Positions 44,486 through 53,105 of a stretch of DNA of 64,000 bases are shown in pieces. Each line of letters starts with the position of its first letter. Within the stretch, counting starts at the first letter, position 1. The stretch is from CBDCYN01 sp965224205 (lineage in GTDB: Bacteria > Planctomycetota > Phycisphaerae > Phycisphaerales > Phycisphaeraceae). The notes beneath the pieces are model-generated. The model did not search any database, was not told the DNA's origin, and was given only the letters and a program-made list of their open reading frames with translations. The DNA is taken from positions 248,001-312,000 of the forward strand of contig CBDCYN010000009.1 in the NCBI GenBank assembly GCA_965224205.1. The letters run 5' to 3'. The position numbers and the translations under genes are program-made.

Positions 44486-44520
44486 CAACCCCGTTTCTTC
44501 ATCAGAGGCGGGGTTGTTTG
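44486..44520 (+). terminator. Rho-independent terminator of the RRM gene
   Basis: CAACCCCG and CGGGGTTG form a perfect 8-base stem with a 17-base loop, followed by TTTGTTGG. The rest of 44391-44760 is AT-rich and holds no gene; it must contain the promoter of the next gene. Confidence 0.75.
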
Positions 44521-44760
44521 TTGGTCCCATCGACCGAAAAAATGGGATACACAATGGTGGTGCGTTCAATCGATTCCTTATCGTCATACGATTAAATTTT
44601 TAACCAATTTTCCATTTTAGGCTTTCTTGCCCAACCAACACACGATGACGGGTTCTTTCATCAGTAGGACCCTATCTCTTAAGGATTTGTATCAAGTCGA
44701 CGATACCAGACGATACCAAGACGACCGATGGATCAATCATAAGGCTTGTGACCAACCCAG

Positions 44761-46014
44761 ATGCCATTGCTTCTTCCCACAGCCGAGATTCAACCAGGCA
44801 TAAGCCTTTCTGAGGCGTTCCGTTTCAACGGGCGGTTGATGTTGCCAGCGGGCAAGGCGCTAACCGCTTCAGAGGTCGAGGTGCTCCAACGCCAATATGG
44901 CGGTCTGGAACTGCGGGTGTCAGACCCGGTATTGGATACCTTCGCCAATTTTGAGGATGACACTTACGATCGCAAGATCGCCGAGGACACTCACAAGTCG
45001 CTATTCCCGCAGATCCAGACGCTCTACGATCACGTCGTCGATCGGAAATTCAAGAGCCTGACCAGCGGTGAGCTAGAACCCCTGCGGCAGGGGGTCAAGC
45101 AGCAGCTGGAGTATCTCGACAGCCACCCGGTCTCCGCCGCCCTGATGACGAGCTGTTCCAAGCCAGATGATTACCTGGCTCACCACGCGACCAACGTGTT
45201 CTATCTGAGCGTGCTGCTGGCATCAGCCGTCCGAGAATACGTCGCCAACGAAAGGCTTAGGCATACTTCGAGCAAGAACGTCCATCGCTCGACCGCCTTG
45301 GACCTGCTCCCGTTGGGCCTGGGTGTGGTGTGCATGGACCTTGGGATGCTGGCCCTAAAACGATTGATCGTTAAGAAAGAACCCCTCACAGAAGAAGAAC
45401 GGGATCAGATCCGAGACCACCCCACCGCCTCAGCCAACCTGTTGCCCGACCTGTTTTCGCCTACGGCACGGATGATCGTGCGTACGCACCATGAAAACTG
45501 TGACGGCTCGGGCTACCCACTGGGTCAACCCTATGACAAACTGCACGTGTTCACGCGTATCGTCCGGATCACCGACGCGTTCACCGCGGCCACGTCGACG
45601 CGCGTTTACCGCCAAGCCCGCAGCCCCGCTGAGGCATTGTGGGAGATGGCTTCCGGGTCCTACAACCGGTACTACGACCCGCTGCTGATGAGGGTATTTT
45701 TAAGCCTGGTCCAGCCTTTCCCGATCGGGGCCAAGCTGCGGCTGACCGATGGCCGGTACGCGGTCGTGACCGCTTACAACCGGGTCAACCCGTTCGAACC
45801 ACGGGTGATCGTCGCCTTCGACGATCAGGGCCAGAGACTGGCCCACGGTCAACTCCAAGGCCCGTTGAATCTCGACGCTGCCAGCGGTCTGCGTCTGTCA
45901 ACGTTCCGTGGGGAAGACATGTCTTTCTTGTACCAACCGCTCGGAGACAGCCCCGCCGTGGGTTCCGAAAACGGGTCAAGATTCGAGCGGGTGTTCGATG
46001 CCGTGTACCCGTGA
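44761..46014 (+). CDS. HD-GYP-like protein with an altered HD motif
   Basis: 417 residues. HD-GYP proteins hydrolyse cyclic di-GMP. The GYP end is perfect: HHENCDGSGYP at residues 243-253, followed by RIVRITDAFTAATSTRVYR. An upstream metal-type histidine is present in HHATNV (141-146). The central HD/HDIGK position, however, reads VVCMDLGM (Met192-Asp193), so the histidine and the lysine are lost and catalysis is doubtful. Residues about 320-417 form a small beta-rich domain (LRLTDGRYAVVTAYNRVNPF) usual in planctomycete homologues. It is convergent with the MinD-like gene and 6.3 kb from the Tad pilus operon. Confidence 0.85.
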   Translation: MPLLLPTAEIQPGISLSEAFRFNGRLMLPAGKALTASEVEVLQRQYGGLELRVSDPVLDTFANFEDDTYDRKIAEDTHKSLFPQIQTLYDHVVDRKFKSLTSGELEPLRQGVKQQLEYLDSHPVSAALMTSCSKPDDYLAHHATNVFYLSVLLASAVREYVANERLRHTSSKNVHRSTALDLLPLGLGVVCMDLGMLALKRLIVKKEPLTEEERDQIRDHPTASANLLPDLFSPTARMIVRTHHENCDGSGYPLGQPYDKLHVFTRIVRITDAFTAATSTRVYRQARSPAEALWEMASGSYNRYYDPLLMRVFLSLVQPFPIGAKLRLTDGRYAVVTAYNRVNPFEPRVIVAFDDQGQRLAHGQLQGPLNLDAASGLRLSTFRGEDMSFLYQPLGDSPAVGSENGSRFERVFDAVYP

Positions 46015-46042
46015 CTGAGGCGACCTTCCCGCGATGGGTAGG

Positions 46043-47785
46043 CTACGCGAGGCGCGGTTCATTGAGTTCGACACAGTACCAGGTGCGTTCTGCGCCGATA
46101 CGGATCTCTTGTAGGAGATGGATCACGACCAAGCCGTCGAGCTTCTTGACCAACGCCACCGCCAATTTGGCGTGCTCGGTAAACAGGTGCAAGACTGGTT
46201 CGGCTTGTTCATCGACCGATAGATGCTGCTCGGTGAGCTGAAGCAGCGACAGGTGCTCCTTCACCCAGGACCGCGCCCCAATCAAGTCGATCACCGCCGC
46301 CCGTAGCAGATCCAGGCTTTCAACCGACGATGAAACCGGGCGATCCCCCGTCAGTGATCCGGATAATGGGTTCGTCACTTGGCGCAGAAGGTGGCACTTG
46401 CCCTGTGGGTCGATCATCAACTGAGTATCACGGTGGCGTGGACACCGGGCCCGCAACGGGACGCCATACTCGGGCAAAAAGGCGCACAGATCCAACCCAG
46501 GATCCCGCTGCTGCGCCCGTGGATCAGCCGAAGCGGTCCGCCCATACGCGCTCCCCGCGGCGTTATCAGACAGTTGGGAGTGCCGCCTACCACCGGTACG
46601 TTGATCCCCGAACGTCACGGTCTGTACGGCTGCTTGATCAACGGGACGACCAACCCGGACGCCACCCGTCAAGGGAGGTTTAGGGAACTCTTCGGTGAAA
46701 GCCGAGTCGGGGTCAACCGAGTCTACGCCGCCCCAGGCGCGTAGCTTGGCCTCCGCGTCGACATCCCAACACGAGCCCTGGGGTTGGGATGAACGATCGG
46801 CGGTCGGGGTCTCCAAGACCGGTCTGATTACCTGCCAAGGATCGTCATCTAATTCGAAATGGCCCACCGGCTTCATGTGAACGGGCAACATGCGCTTCTG
46901 CCACCCGACCATCTCGATCGGGGTCGTAAGAAATCGGCTAGCGGTGTTGACCAGTTTTTCAGCTGCGCTACGGCTCGTGGCCTCGTCGCTACCCATCATC
47001 ATCACGCCGACCCGCCGCTGAGGGTGCTCCTGCCCCTGGTCCGTGCACTGGTCAACCATCTGTTTGATCAACCGATAAGCCCCCACGACGGCCGCGTCAT
47101 CTGCCCCGCACAATAGCGTCCACTTCGGGAACTTCCCCGCCAGGGTGACCGCTTGTGGCGTTACGGGGGTGGGGATGTGGATCAGCCACACCCTGGTCGA
47201 CGTAGCTAAGCGTGTTAGCGTATCCTGGAGATCAGACGGCCGATCTTGCGACTGGGGCCCTTGCTCGATGTCGTCCCGTGCCGACCGATCGCGGGGCAAT
47301 ACGAGCTCCACGTCAACCAAATTTTCATCGACACGCAAGACAACAACTTGGCCGTGTTGACGGGCGAGATGATGAGCATACTGGGTCAACCACGGGCCGC
47401 CATACCCCGGCAGGTTGCCTAGGAACACCGCCTCGACGAAAGAGCCGGTCGCCTGCTGCGGCGATGGCGAGGAGACGTGGTCGGTCGTGACCGCGGGGTG
47501 AGATCCCCAGATCAGATCGAGCCGTGAAGGGATCGCCCACTGCGAAGCCGGCTGGGCCCGTGACTCTTGACCGGGACCCTTTAGGTTGAGTTTCGGGGTC
47601 TCTGGCCGCAGCCGCATCGGGGGTGAAGCCTTTACGACCGGTTGTGGAGCATCCATCTTGGGTGGGGGCGTTGTGGTAGTGGTACTGAGGGGCTCGATCG
47701 CGGCCGGTGATGCGGGCGACACATCGGTCAGAAAAAGATCGGCCAGCTGATCCAGCGTTTCTTGAGTACGCGTCTGATCATCCAT
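46043..47785 (-). CDS. MinD/ParA-like protein lacking a P-loop
   Basis: 580 residues. About 110 Pro/Thr-rich residues precede a domain whose strands and helices follow the MinD/FlhG order: FLGNLPGYGGPWLTQYAHHL (121-140, at the Walker A place), VVLRVDENLVDVELV, WLIHIPTPVTPQAVTLAG, WTLLCGADDAAVVGAYRLIKQMVD and VGVMMMGSDEATSRSAAEKL. No GKT/GKS is present, so ATP binding is doubtful. The last ~180 residues are unlike any family I know. ATG with AAGGG upstream. It lies downstream of the ParA-CBM48 gene on the same strand, 283 bases away, suggesting a joint role. Confidence 0.65.
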   Translation of the reverse strand: MDDQTRTQETLDQLADLFLTDVSPASPAAIEPLSTTTTTPPPKMDAPQPVVKASPPMRLRPETPKLNLKGPGQESRAQPASQWAIPSRLDLIWGSHPAVTTDHVSSPSPQQATGSFVEAVFLGNLPGYGGPWLTQYAHHLARQHGQVVVLRVDENLVDVELVLPRDRSARDDIEQGPQSQDRPSDLQDTLTRLATSTRVWLIHIPTPVTPQAVTLAGKFPKWTLLCGADDAAVVGAYRLIKQMVDQCTDQGQEHPQRRVGVMMMGSDEATSRSAAEKLVNTASRFLTTPIEMVGWQKRMLPVHMKPVGHFELDDDPWQVIRPVLETPTADRSSQPQGSCWDVDAEAKLRAWGGVDSVDPDSAFTEEFPKPPLTGGVRVGRPVDQAAVQTVTFGDQRTGGRRHSQLSDNAAGSAYGRTASADPRAQQRDPGLDLCAFLPEYGVPLRARCPRHRDTQLMIDPQGKCHLLRQVTNPLSGSLTGDRPVSSSVESLDLLRAAVIDLIGARSWVKEHLSLLQLTEQHLSVDEQAEPVLHLFTEHAKLAVALVKKLDGLVVIHLLQEIRIGAERTWYCVELNEPRLA

Positions 47786-48068
47786 GAAAGTTGCCCTTGA
47801 TTAGTCCCTCCCTACTGCTGTGCTGTGAGTTTATCCCTGCGGTGGGACCCGGATTGCACACAACAACCCATTTTTTACCGAACGCTAGTTTATGCGTGTC
47901 ATGGACCTAAGGGTCGCGTCAAACCTGACATGAATCATGCGTTCAGATTATAGGGCGTGACGAACGTACGGACAATCTCACGTAGCTGAAATATCGAGGC
48001 AGTACCACGGCAACGATCGATTTAAGCAAGGAAGCACACACAAGGAAGCGCACGCGGGCAAAGATCGG

Positions 48069-49346
48069 CTATCGGGCATCGACGACGCTGTTGAGCTCGC
48101 CGAAAGGATTCGTTTCCACGTATGCGTTGTACGGGTCTTGGATCCACTGGCCGTCGACGACGATCCTGTATCGATAACGCCCCGGAGGTACGGGGATGCA
48201 GCCCTGCCAAACCTGTAGCTGGTCATCTTTTTTGAGCGGCGTGCGTTGAGGGTCCCAGTTATTGAAATCCCCCGCCACCCCGACCTGCTTGGCCCCGGAC
48301 AGGGGCTGGACGAACAGCAAGCCCTGCGACGTGGAGCGCGCGCCGTAAAGCTGACTGAGGCGTGGTTCCTGTTTCGGCATCGTGGGCGCAGCAGCGGGCT
48401 CTTCGAGCACCGCGACCCGCGATTCGGGCACAGGGTCGTGCGAGGCTACGGACCGATCAGCCGTCAGCTTCGTCGACAACGCCGCGGTGCGTGCCGATAA
48501 CGCCCTGGCCCGTTCGACCAGCTCGGCGGCCCTGCTGATCGCGGGGCTGGTCTGGATCGTCAGCTCCCCGACCTCAGGCTGGGGGGGATTCGACAGCAGC
48601 CACCCCACCAGTTTCTCGAAATCCTTCATCCCCCGACTGGTGGCGTCATACTCCGTAATCGGCTGCCCGAAACCCGCGGCCTCTTTGAGCTTGCTGTTGA
48701 AATGAACCACCACCGGCAGCAGCTGGTCGCGGAACTGTTTCCGCAGCGCCGATAAGATCTCCCGCGAGAGTTTCATGCGCACGTCGTACATGGTGGCCAG
48801 CACCTTGAACCGCACGTTGTGACGCACCCGACGAGCGAGCATCCGGATCGTCTCTTCCTGGCGCACCGCGCCCTGCATCGAGAAGTACCCCGTCTCGACC
48901 GGGATGAGGACTTCCCCGGCGGCCCGTAACGCGTTGAACGTCAGCAGGCCAATCGCGGGGGGGCAGTCGATCACACAGAATTCGTATTGGTCCTCCACCG
49001 TGCTTAGCACCTGCGACAAACGCCGGTCTTTATCAGGGGAGTTGGCCAGCTCCTGCTCCAGTGCCGTGAGAGCCATCGTGCTGGGGACCAGATCGAGTTG
49101 GCGGTTGATCTGCCACGTCGCGTCGCTTACCGCGATCGAACCATCTAGCCCGTGACGCAGGATATCGCCGATCGATCGATCCAGCTGGGACTCCGGAACC
49201 GCCAGCCCCAAACTACAGTGCGATTGGGGGTCCATATCGATCAAGAGGGTACGCCGATCCATCGAGGCCAAAGTCGCCGCGAGATTGATCGATACGGTGG
49301 TCTTGCCGCAGCCGCCCTTCTGGTTGATGATCGCGATCGTTCGCAC
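48069..49346 (-). CDS. ParA-family ATPase fused to a CBM48 glycogen-binding domain
   Basis: 425 residues in two parts. Residues 1-~250 are a ParA/Soj ATPase: deviant Walker A KGGCGKTT (10-17, with signature Lys10), LLIDMDPQSHCSLG, FCVIDCPPAIGLLT. A linker of ~90 residues follows. Residues ~342-425 are a CBM48 domain like that of AMPK beta: VGVAGDFNNWDPQ, RYRYRIVVDGQW and LNSVV. Trp364, Trp401 and Asn419 match the carbohydrate-contacting residues of the AMPK beta domain; a Lys there is Arg here. GTG start, AAAGG upstream. No parB or parS is seen. The fusion suggests ATP-driven placement of a glycogen-like polymer; this is inference. Confidence 0.88.
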   Translation of the reverse strand: MRTIAIINQKGGCGKTTVSINLAATLASMDRRTLLIDMDPQSHCSLGLAVPESQLDRSIGDILRHGLDGSIAVSDATWQINRQLDLVPSTMALTALEQELANSPDKDRRLSQVLSTVEDQYEFCVIDCPPAIGLLTFNALRAAGEVLIPVETGYFSMQGAVRQEETIRMLARRVRHNVRFKVLATMYDVRMKLSREILSALRKQFRDQLLPVVVHFNSKLKEAAGFGQPITEYDATSRGMKDFEKLVGWLLSNPPQPEVGELTIQTSPAISRAAELVERARALSARTAALSTKLTADRSVASHDPVPESRVAVLEEPAAAPTMPKQEPRLSQLYGARSTSQGLLFVQPLSGAKQVGVAGDFNNWDPQRTPLKKDDQLQVWQGCIPVPPGRYRYRIVVDGQWIQDPYNAYVETNPFGELNSVVDAR

Positions 49347-49858
49347 CTAGCTGGCCTTTCGTCCTTGGAAACTTTTTTAGTTTCACTGGTTACGACTATA
49401 CGCCCCGGCGAGACAAAGACCGATGAGCCAGGGACGGTTTATCTCTGTTGAGGTTCTGGACCACGTGATGGTTGTCCCAATCTTGATCCCGCGGATACCA
49501 TGGGCAGTTGTCGTCCATCTTGGCCTTATTAAAACCTACCTATATGACCACACGAGCGAACGGTATAAATGAAGATAACAAACGTTATAGTTAAGAGCGC
49601 CCTGACTTCTGAATGCTCTACGTCATTCCAGGCTAACCCTTTATCGGAATCGAGAAATGGGATCCTTGAATATCGGATTCTCGGCCAGCGCCTCATGGGA
49701 GCACAATGATTCTGACCCTGACCTGCCGCGGTCACCGCTCGAAGGGAAGCAGGGGTTGATAGTTTAAGAAAGCCCTCGCACCCATCATTGCCCTCTGGGT
49801 CATGGCCGATGAATTGCAGGTAAATATAGAGATTGAAAAATTTTATAAACAATTATCG
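49347..49858. other. Intergenic region with no supported gene
   Basis: The region between the ParA-CBM48 and maf genes contains an open frame on the reverse strand (49529-49852) without ribosome binding site, family features or typical composition. AT-rich stretches near 49530-49590 and 49825-49855 are the likely promoter zones. Confidence 0.4.
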
Positions 49859-50470
49859 ATGTCTCGTCGCCTCATCATCCTCGCTAGCCGATCACCTCGC
49901 CGAGTGGGCCTGCTTCGCGATGCAGGGTATACGGTCCAACAAGTCCCCCCACCGTTCGAGGACCCCGCCCAGCCAGAGTCACAGGAGGGCGACGACCCCG
50001 AGGCCCTTGTGATGAATCTGGCCATCCGCAAGGCCCAAAGCCTCGTGAACCATCCTGGATTTGAAGCCACAACAGGCGGCGTCTTACTTGCAGCCGATAC
50101 GGTGGTCATCAGCCCCGCCGGTGTTCTTCTGGGCCAACCCGCCAACCGGGCCCACGCCCGTCGGATCCTTCAATCGCTCATCGGCTACACCCACCGAGTG
50201 GCCACTGGAGTCGCGATCATGAACCTCGACGCTCCTCAAGATGGGATAAAAAGTTTTTCTGATTCAGCCGATGTGTCGATCGGCTGGATCGATGTCTCAC
50301 GGATCGATGCGTACCTCGACTCGGTCGCCTGGCGGGGCAAGGCGGGAGGATACAACTTATACGAGATCCAGGACCACTGGCCGGTGACCGTCGAAGGCGA
50401 TGCGACGACCGTGGTCGGGCTGCCTATGAAGAAACTGTCCCGCTATTATGCAACGATCGTGCAACGCTAG
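49859..50470 (+). CDS. Maf-family nucleoside triphosphate pyrophosphatase
   Basis: House-cleaning enzyme that hydrolyses non-canonical or cytoplasmic NTPs, sometimes linked to septum formation. 203 residues from ATG 49859, which begins MSRRLIILASRSPRRVGLLR, the canonical Maf N-terminus. The substrate-binding SxRR (ASRSPRR), LAADTVVI, and GVAI...D/K-G-AGGYNLYEIQD segments are present; GKAGGYNLYEIQ is the typical final block. An upstream extension to 49802 is unlikely. TATAAA nine bases before the ATG hints at a leaderless or near-leaderless mRNA. Confidence 0.9.
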   Translation: MSRRLIILASRSPRRVGLLRDAGYTVQQVPPPFEDPAQPESQEGDDPEALVMNLAIRKAQSLVNHPGFEATTGGVLLAADTVVISPAGVLLGQPANRAHARRILQSLIGYTHRVATGVAIMNLDAPQDGIKSFSDSADVSIGWIDVSRIDAYLDSVAWRGKAGGYNLYEIQDHWPVTVEGDATTVVGLPMKKLSRYYATIVQR

Positions 50471-50533
50471 CCCACCCTCGGGCGACACCACGACACGGCT
50501 CGTGTACAAGACGCGGGGGGGACGCGGGGCCAT

Positions 50534-51685
50534 GTGAACCATGATAAAACAGCCGCCCCCCATCCAGACGCGGGCCGGTCGCGAGAAACCCCCTCGGTGG
50601 TGAAGAACGAACCCCGCTGGTTATCGGCGATCACCGGTCGCGACCACACGGTCACCGGCCAGGTCACCCGTATCGGCCTTGCGTGCATGGAACCGGTTTA
50701 TCGCATGGCCGTCGCGGTGCGCAATCAACTATTCGACTCGGGGCTGAGGCAAAGCCACAAACTGCCACGGCCGGTGATCAGCGTCGGGAACCTCACCACG
50801 GGCGGCACCGGCAAAACGCCGTTGGTCATCGAGCTTGCCGGCAGGTTGATCAAGGCGGGCCACCGCCACCTCGCGGTCTTGCTACGCGGGTACAAGGCCG
50901 GTGTGTCCGGCAGTGACGAGGCAAGGCTGATCGAGGCCGGCCTGGGCTCGGACGTGCCCGTCGAAGCCCACCCGGACCGCGTCCAGTCGGCTCAAAAGAT
51001 ATTAGCTAGGCATCCCGGCATAAATATTTTTTTACTCGACGATGGGTTCCAGCACCGTCGGGTGCACCGCGATCTGGACCTGGTTTTGATCGACGCGACC
51101 CGACCATTCGGTTACGGCCATGTCCTTCCGCGCGGCTTGCTCCGCGAGCCGGTGGTGGGTCTACGGCGAGCCGACGCGATCGTGATGACCCGCTGCGACC
51201 GCGTCTCGCGGGCTGATCTCGAGGAGCTGGATCGACAGGTTGAAAAGATCACGGGACACCGACCGATCGCGCACACGGCCCACCGCTGGCGACAGCTGCT
51301 TGACATCAACAACCGCCCTCAACCTGTATCTACCCTCAAGCCAGCGCGGGTTCTGGGCGTGTGCGGGGTGGGCAATCCCGATGCCTTTGCCGCGATGCTG
51401 GCCGGGTCTTGCAACCAGGTGATCGCGGTACGCACCTACGCGGATCATCATGCTTATACCCAATCTCAGATCGAAACGATCCTCCACGAGGCGGTGTCGT
51501 GCGAAGCCGACGCCGTGATCACCACCGAAAAAGACTGGGTGAAATGGAAACCAATTTTTGACCGGTTGCAAGTCCCGGTACCGGTCTACCGGCCGGTGCT
51601 TCACGTGGAGTTCCTCGACGGGTCCGAATCGATCGATCAACTCTGGGGGCGGCTCTTGATCCACCCACCATCGCCGTCTCAATGA
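50534..51685 (+). CDS. lpxK: Tetraacyldisaccharide 4'-kinase
   Basis: Inner-membrane kinase that phosphorylates the lipid A precursor. 383 residues with the Walker A VGNLTTGGTGKTPLVI near residue 90, LLRGYKAG, DDGFQHRRVHRDLDLVLIDA (the DGFQH motif) and RPFGYGHVLPRGLLREP, as in all LpxK. The N-terminal hydrophobic helix is shorter than in enterobacteria and is preceded by ~45 residues of uncertain status. GTG start without a strong ribosome binding site; a later start is possible. Its presence shows that the cell makes lipid A. Confidence 0.92.
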   Translation: MNHDKTAAPHPDAGRSRETPSVVKNEPRWLSAITGRDHTVTGQVTRIGLACMEPVYRMAVAVRNQLFDSGLRQSHKLPRPVISVGNLTTGGTGKTPLVIELAGRLIKAGHRHLAVLLRGYKAGVSGSDEARLIEAGLGSDVPVEAHPDRVQSAQKILARHPGINIFLLDDGFQHRRVHRDLDLVLIDATRPFGYGHVLPRGLLREPVVGLRRADAIVMTRCDRVSRADLEELDRQVEKITGHRPIAHTAHRWRQLLDINNRPQPVSTLKPARVLGVCGVGNPDAFAAMLAGSCNQVIAVRTYADHHAYTQSQIETILHEAVSCEADAVITTEKDWVKWKPIFDRLQVPVPVYRPVLHVEFLDGSESIDQLWGRLLIHPPSPSQ

Positions 51686-52303
51686 CTTGCTCATATCGAA
51701 TCATCGGTCAAAGGCGTCGGTCCTCCGGCGTAGACCGATAACTGTGACGACCACACGGATCCCGCGGCCATAGGATGTGCAATCGCAAATGAAAACCCCG
51801 CCGACCCTAGTCACTTTAGGCGATTTTCAGAGTCCATGCTTAACCGTTTAATCCAAAGACCAGACGCTCGATTGATCGTCCAGCAATTTATCGGACGTCG
51901 CCTTGTTGAGAGAAATCAATTCGAGGATTACATGATTGTTCAAACACTTCAAGCCCGTAGCGTTTTTTATGAATTGATCGCCGCAAGGCTACGTCGATTT
52001 AGTTCAGATAACCCGAATTATTCTCAAAAGTGTAGAATAACTATTTGACTATCTTGCCTGATCCAATTAGAATGACCATGTCATTTCTCTTTTGGATTGT
52101 AAAGGGGGGATCGAGATAGGACGCATGTCACCCGTGAGGTATGTTGATATCGATGGAAAGGCGCATGTGTCTTGTGATGGCCAACATATTGAGAGACATG
52201 GTGACGGCTGTATCGGTCGATTGTTTCGGCTGACCGGCGCCTGTAATAACCTTGGTGGACGCTTTCCCACGCGATAGCGTCGCCGGATAAGGAGGTTATA
52301 CCT
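51686..52303. other. AT-rich leader region upstream of the Tad operon
   Basis: The composition is lower in GC than the flanking genes. A 70-codon frame (51836-52048) and a 50-codon frame (52125-52277) are open but have no recognisable product. The second begins four bases after an AGG and ends 26 bases before flp, so a leader peptide cannot be excluded. No riboswitch motif (e.g. a cyclic di-GMP aptamer) was recognised. Confidence 0.35.
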
Positions 52304-52477
52304 ATGGTGTCTTTTCTGAAGCGTTTCATGAAAGACGAGCAGGGACTGGAAACCGTGGAGTACGCTGTGATGACCGCGCTGGTCGTAGCCGCGATGGTGG
52401 CCGCGATCACCGCTCTGTCCCAAGCGATCACGACACGGTTCGGGGAAACCCAGGCGGTGATCGACGGTATCGGTTGA
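52304..52477 (+). CDS. flp: Flp-family type IVb pilin
   Basis: 57 residues, too short for many ORF callers. The leader MVSFLKRFMKDEQG is followed by LETVEYAVMTALVVAAMVAAI, the hydrophobic Flp pilin core with the Glu and Tyr expected just after the prepilin cleavage site. Cleavage after the Gly is likely, by the CpaA-type peptidase encoded next. A strong ribosome binding site (GGAGG) lies eight bases before the ATG. It is the first gene of the Tad operon and the presumed major pilus subunit. Confidence 0.92.
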   Translation: MVSFLKRFMKDEQGLETVEYAVMTALVVAAMVAAITALSQAITTRFGETQAVIDGIG

Positions 52478-52514
52478 TCACCGGTCGACCAAACGCAGGG
52501 CCAAGGCTTCGACG

Positions 52515-53090
52515 ATGTGGGCCACCCAGTTACTGCATCAAGAAGTGTTGACCTACCAGTGGGGCGTCGTGATCGGCGCCTCACTGGTAGGTGCGGCCTG
52601 CGACCTGGCCAGCCACCGTATCCCGAACTGGCTCACACTGCCGACCTGCGTGGCGGGACTCGTGTTCGCGGGGTGGCTCGCCGGTTGGGGGGGGTTGTGG
52701 GATAGCATCGGAGGGTGTGTTTTGATGGCGACTCCGTATGTGATCTTATTTGCTTACGCCGGTGGAGGAGCGGGAGATGCCAAACTGATGGGCGCCGCGG
52801 GGGCTTGGTTGGGTACCAGCCTAGGTATCGTCGCACTTCTAAGCGTCGCGGTGATCGGAGCTTTTTTGGGTATTGGGGCGTCACTGATGAAAAAAGAAGG
52901 CCGCAGCGTAGCCACCAATCTTTGGGGCCTGACTTACGCGCTGGCGGCGCTAACCCTGGGCCAGATAAAGCCGTCACAGGCACGTGAGTTTGTGCCCCCC
53001 ACCGAGGGGATGAGGAAGATGCCGTATGGGGCGGCCATCTTCCTGGGCCTGTGTGTGGCCGCGATGACGGACTACATCGGGCTCGTGTAA
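52515..53090 (+). CDS. cpaA: Prepilin peptidase CpaA/TadV
   Basis: A24 aspartic protease that removes the leader of Flp pilins in the inner membrane. 191 residues with about six helices. The first catalytic Asp is in ACDLASHRIPNWLTLP, the second in the GxGD motif GGGAGDAKLMG. Family type is the short CpaA form without the N-methylation domain. It follows flp after 37 bases and precedes cpaB by 15. Confidence 0.93.
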   Translation: MWATQLLHQEVLTYQWGVVIGASLVGAACDLASHRIPNWLTLPTCVAGLVFAGWLAGWGGLWDSIGGCVLMATPYVILFAYAGGGAGDAKLMGAAGAWLGTSLGIVALLSVAVIGAFLGIGASLMKKEGRSVATNLWGLTYALAALTLGQIKPSQAREFVPPTEGMRKMPYGAAIFLGLCVAAMTDYIGLV

Positions 53091-53105
53091 CGAAGGACAG
53101 GGAAG

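Noticed and set aside
46330..47490. Long open frames on the + strand opposite the MinD-like gene
   Set aside because: These are mirror frames of a GC-rich gene; they lack ribosome binding sites, and the reverse-strand frame has the MinD-like pattern.
49529..49852. 107-codon open frame on the reverse strand between ParA-CBM48 and maf
   Set aside because: No start context, odd composition and no family features; it also covers the maf promoter zone.
51836..52048. 70-codon open frame before flp
   Set aside because: AT-rich, no ribosome binding site, no homology pattern that I recognise. Kept only as part of the intergenic entry.
52060..52303. Cyclic di-GMP riboswitch ahead of the Tad operon
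   Set aside because: The region lacks the conserved GEMM core blocks; only a general AT-rich leader is visible.
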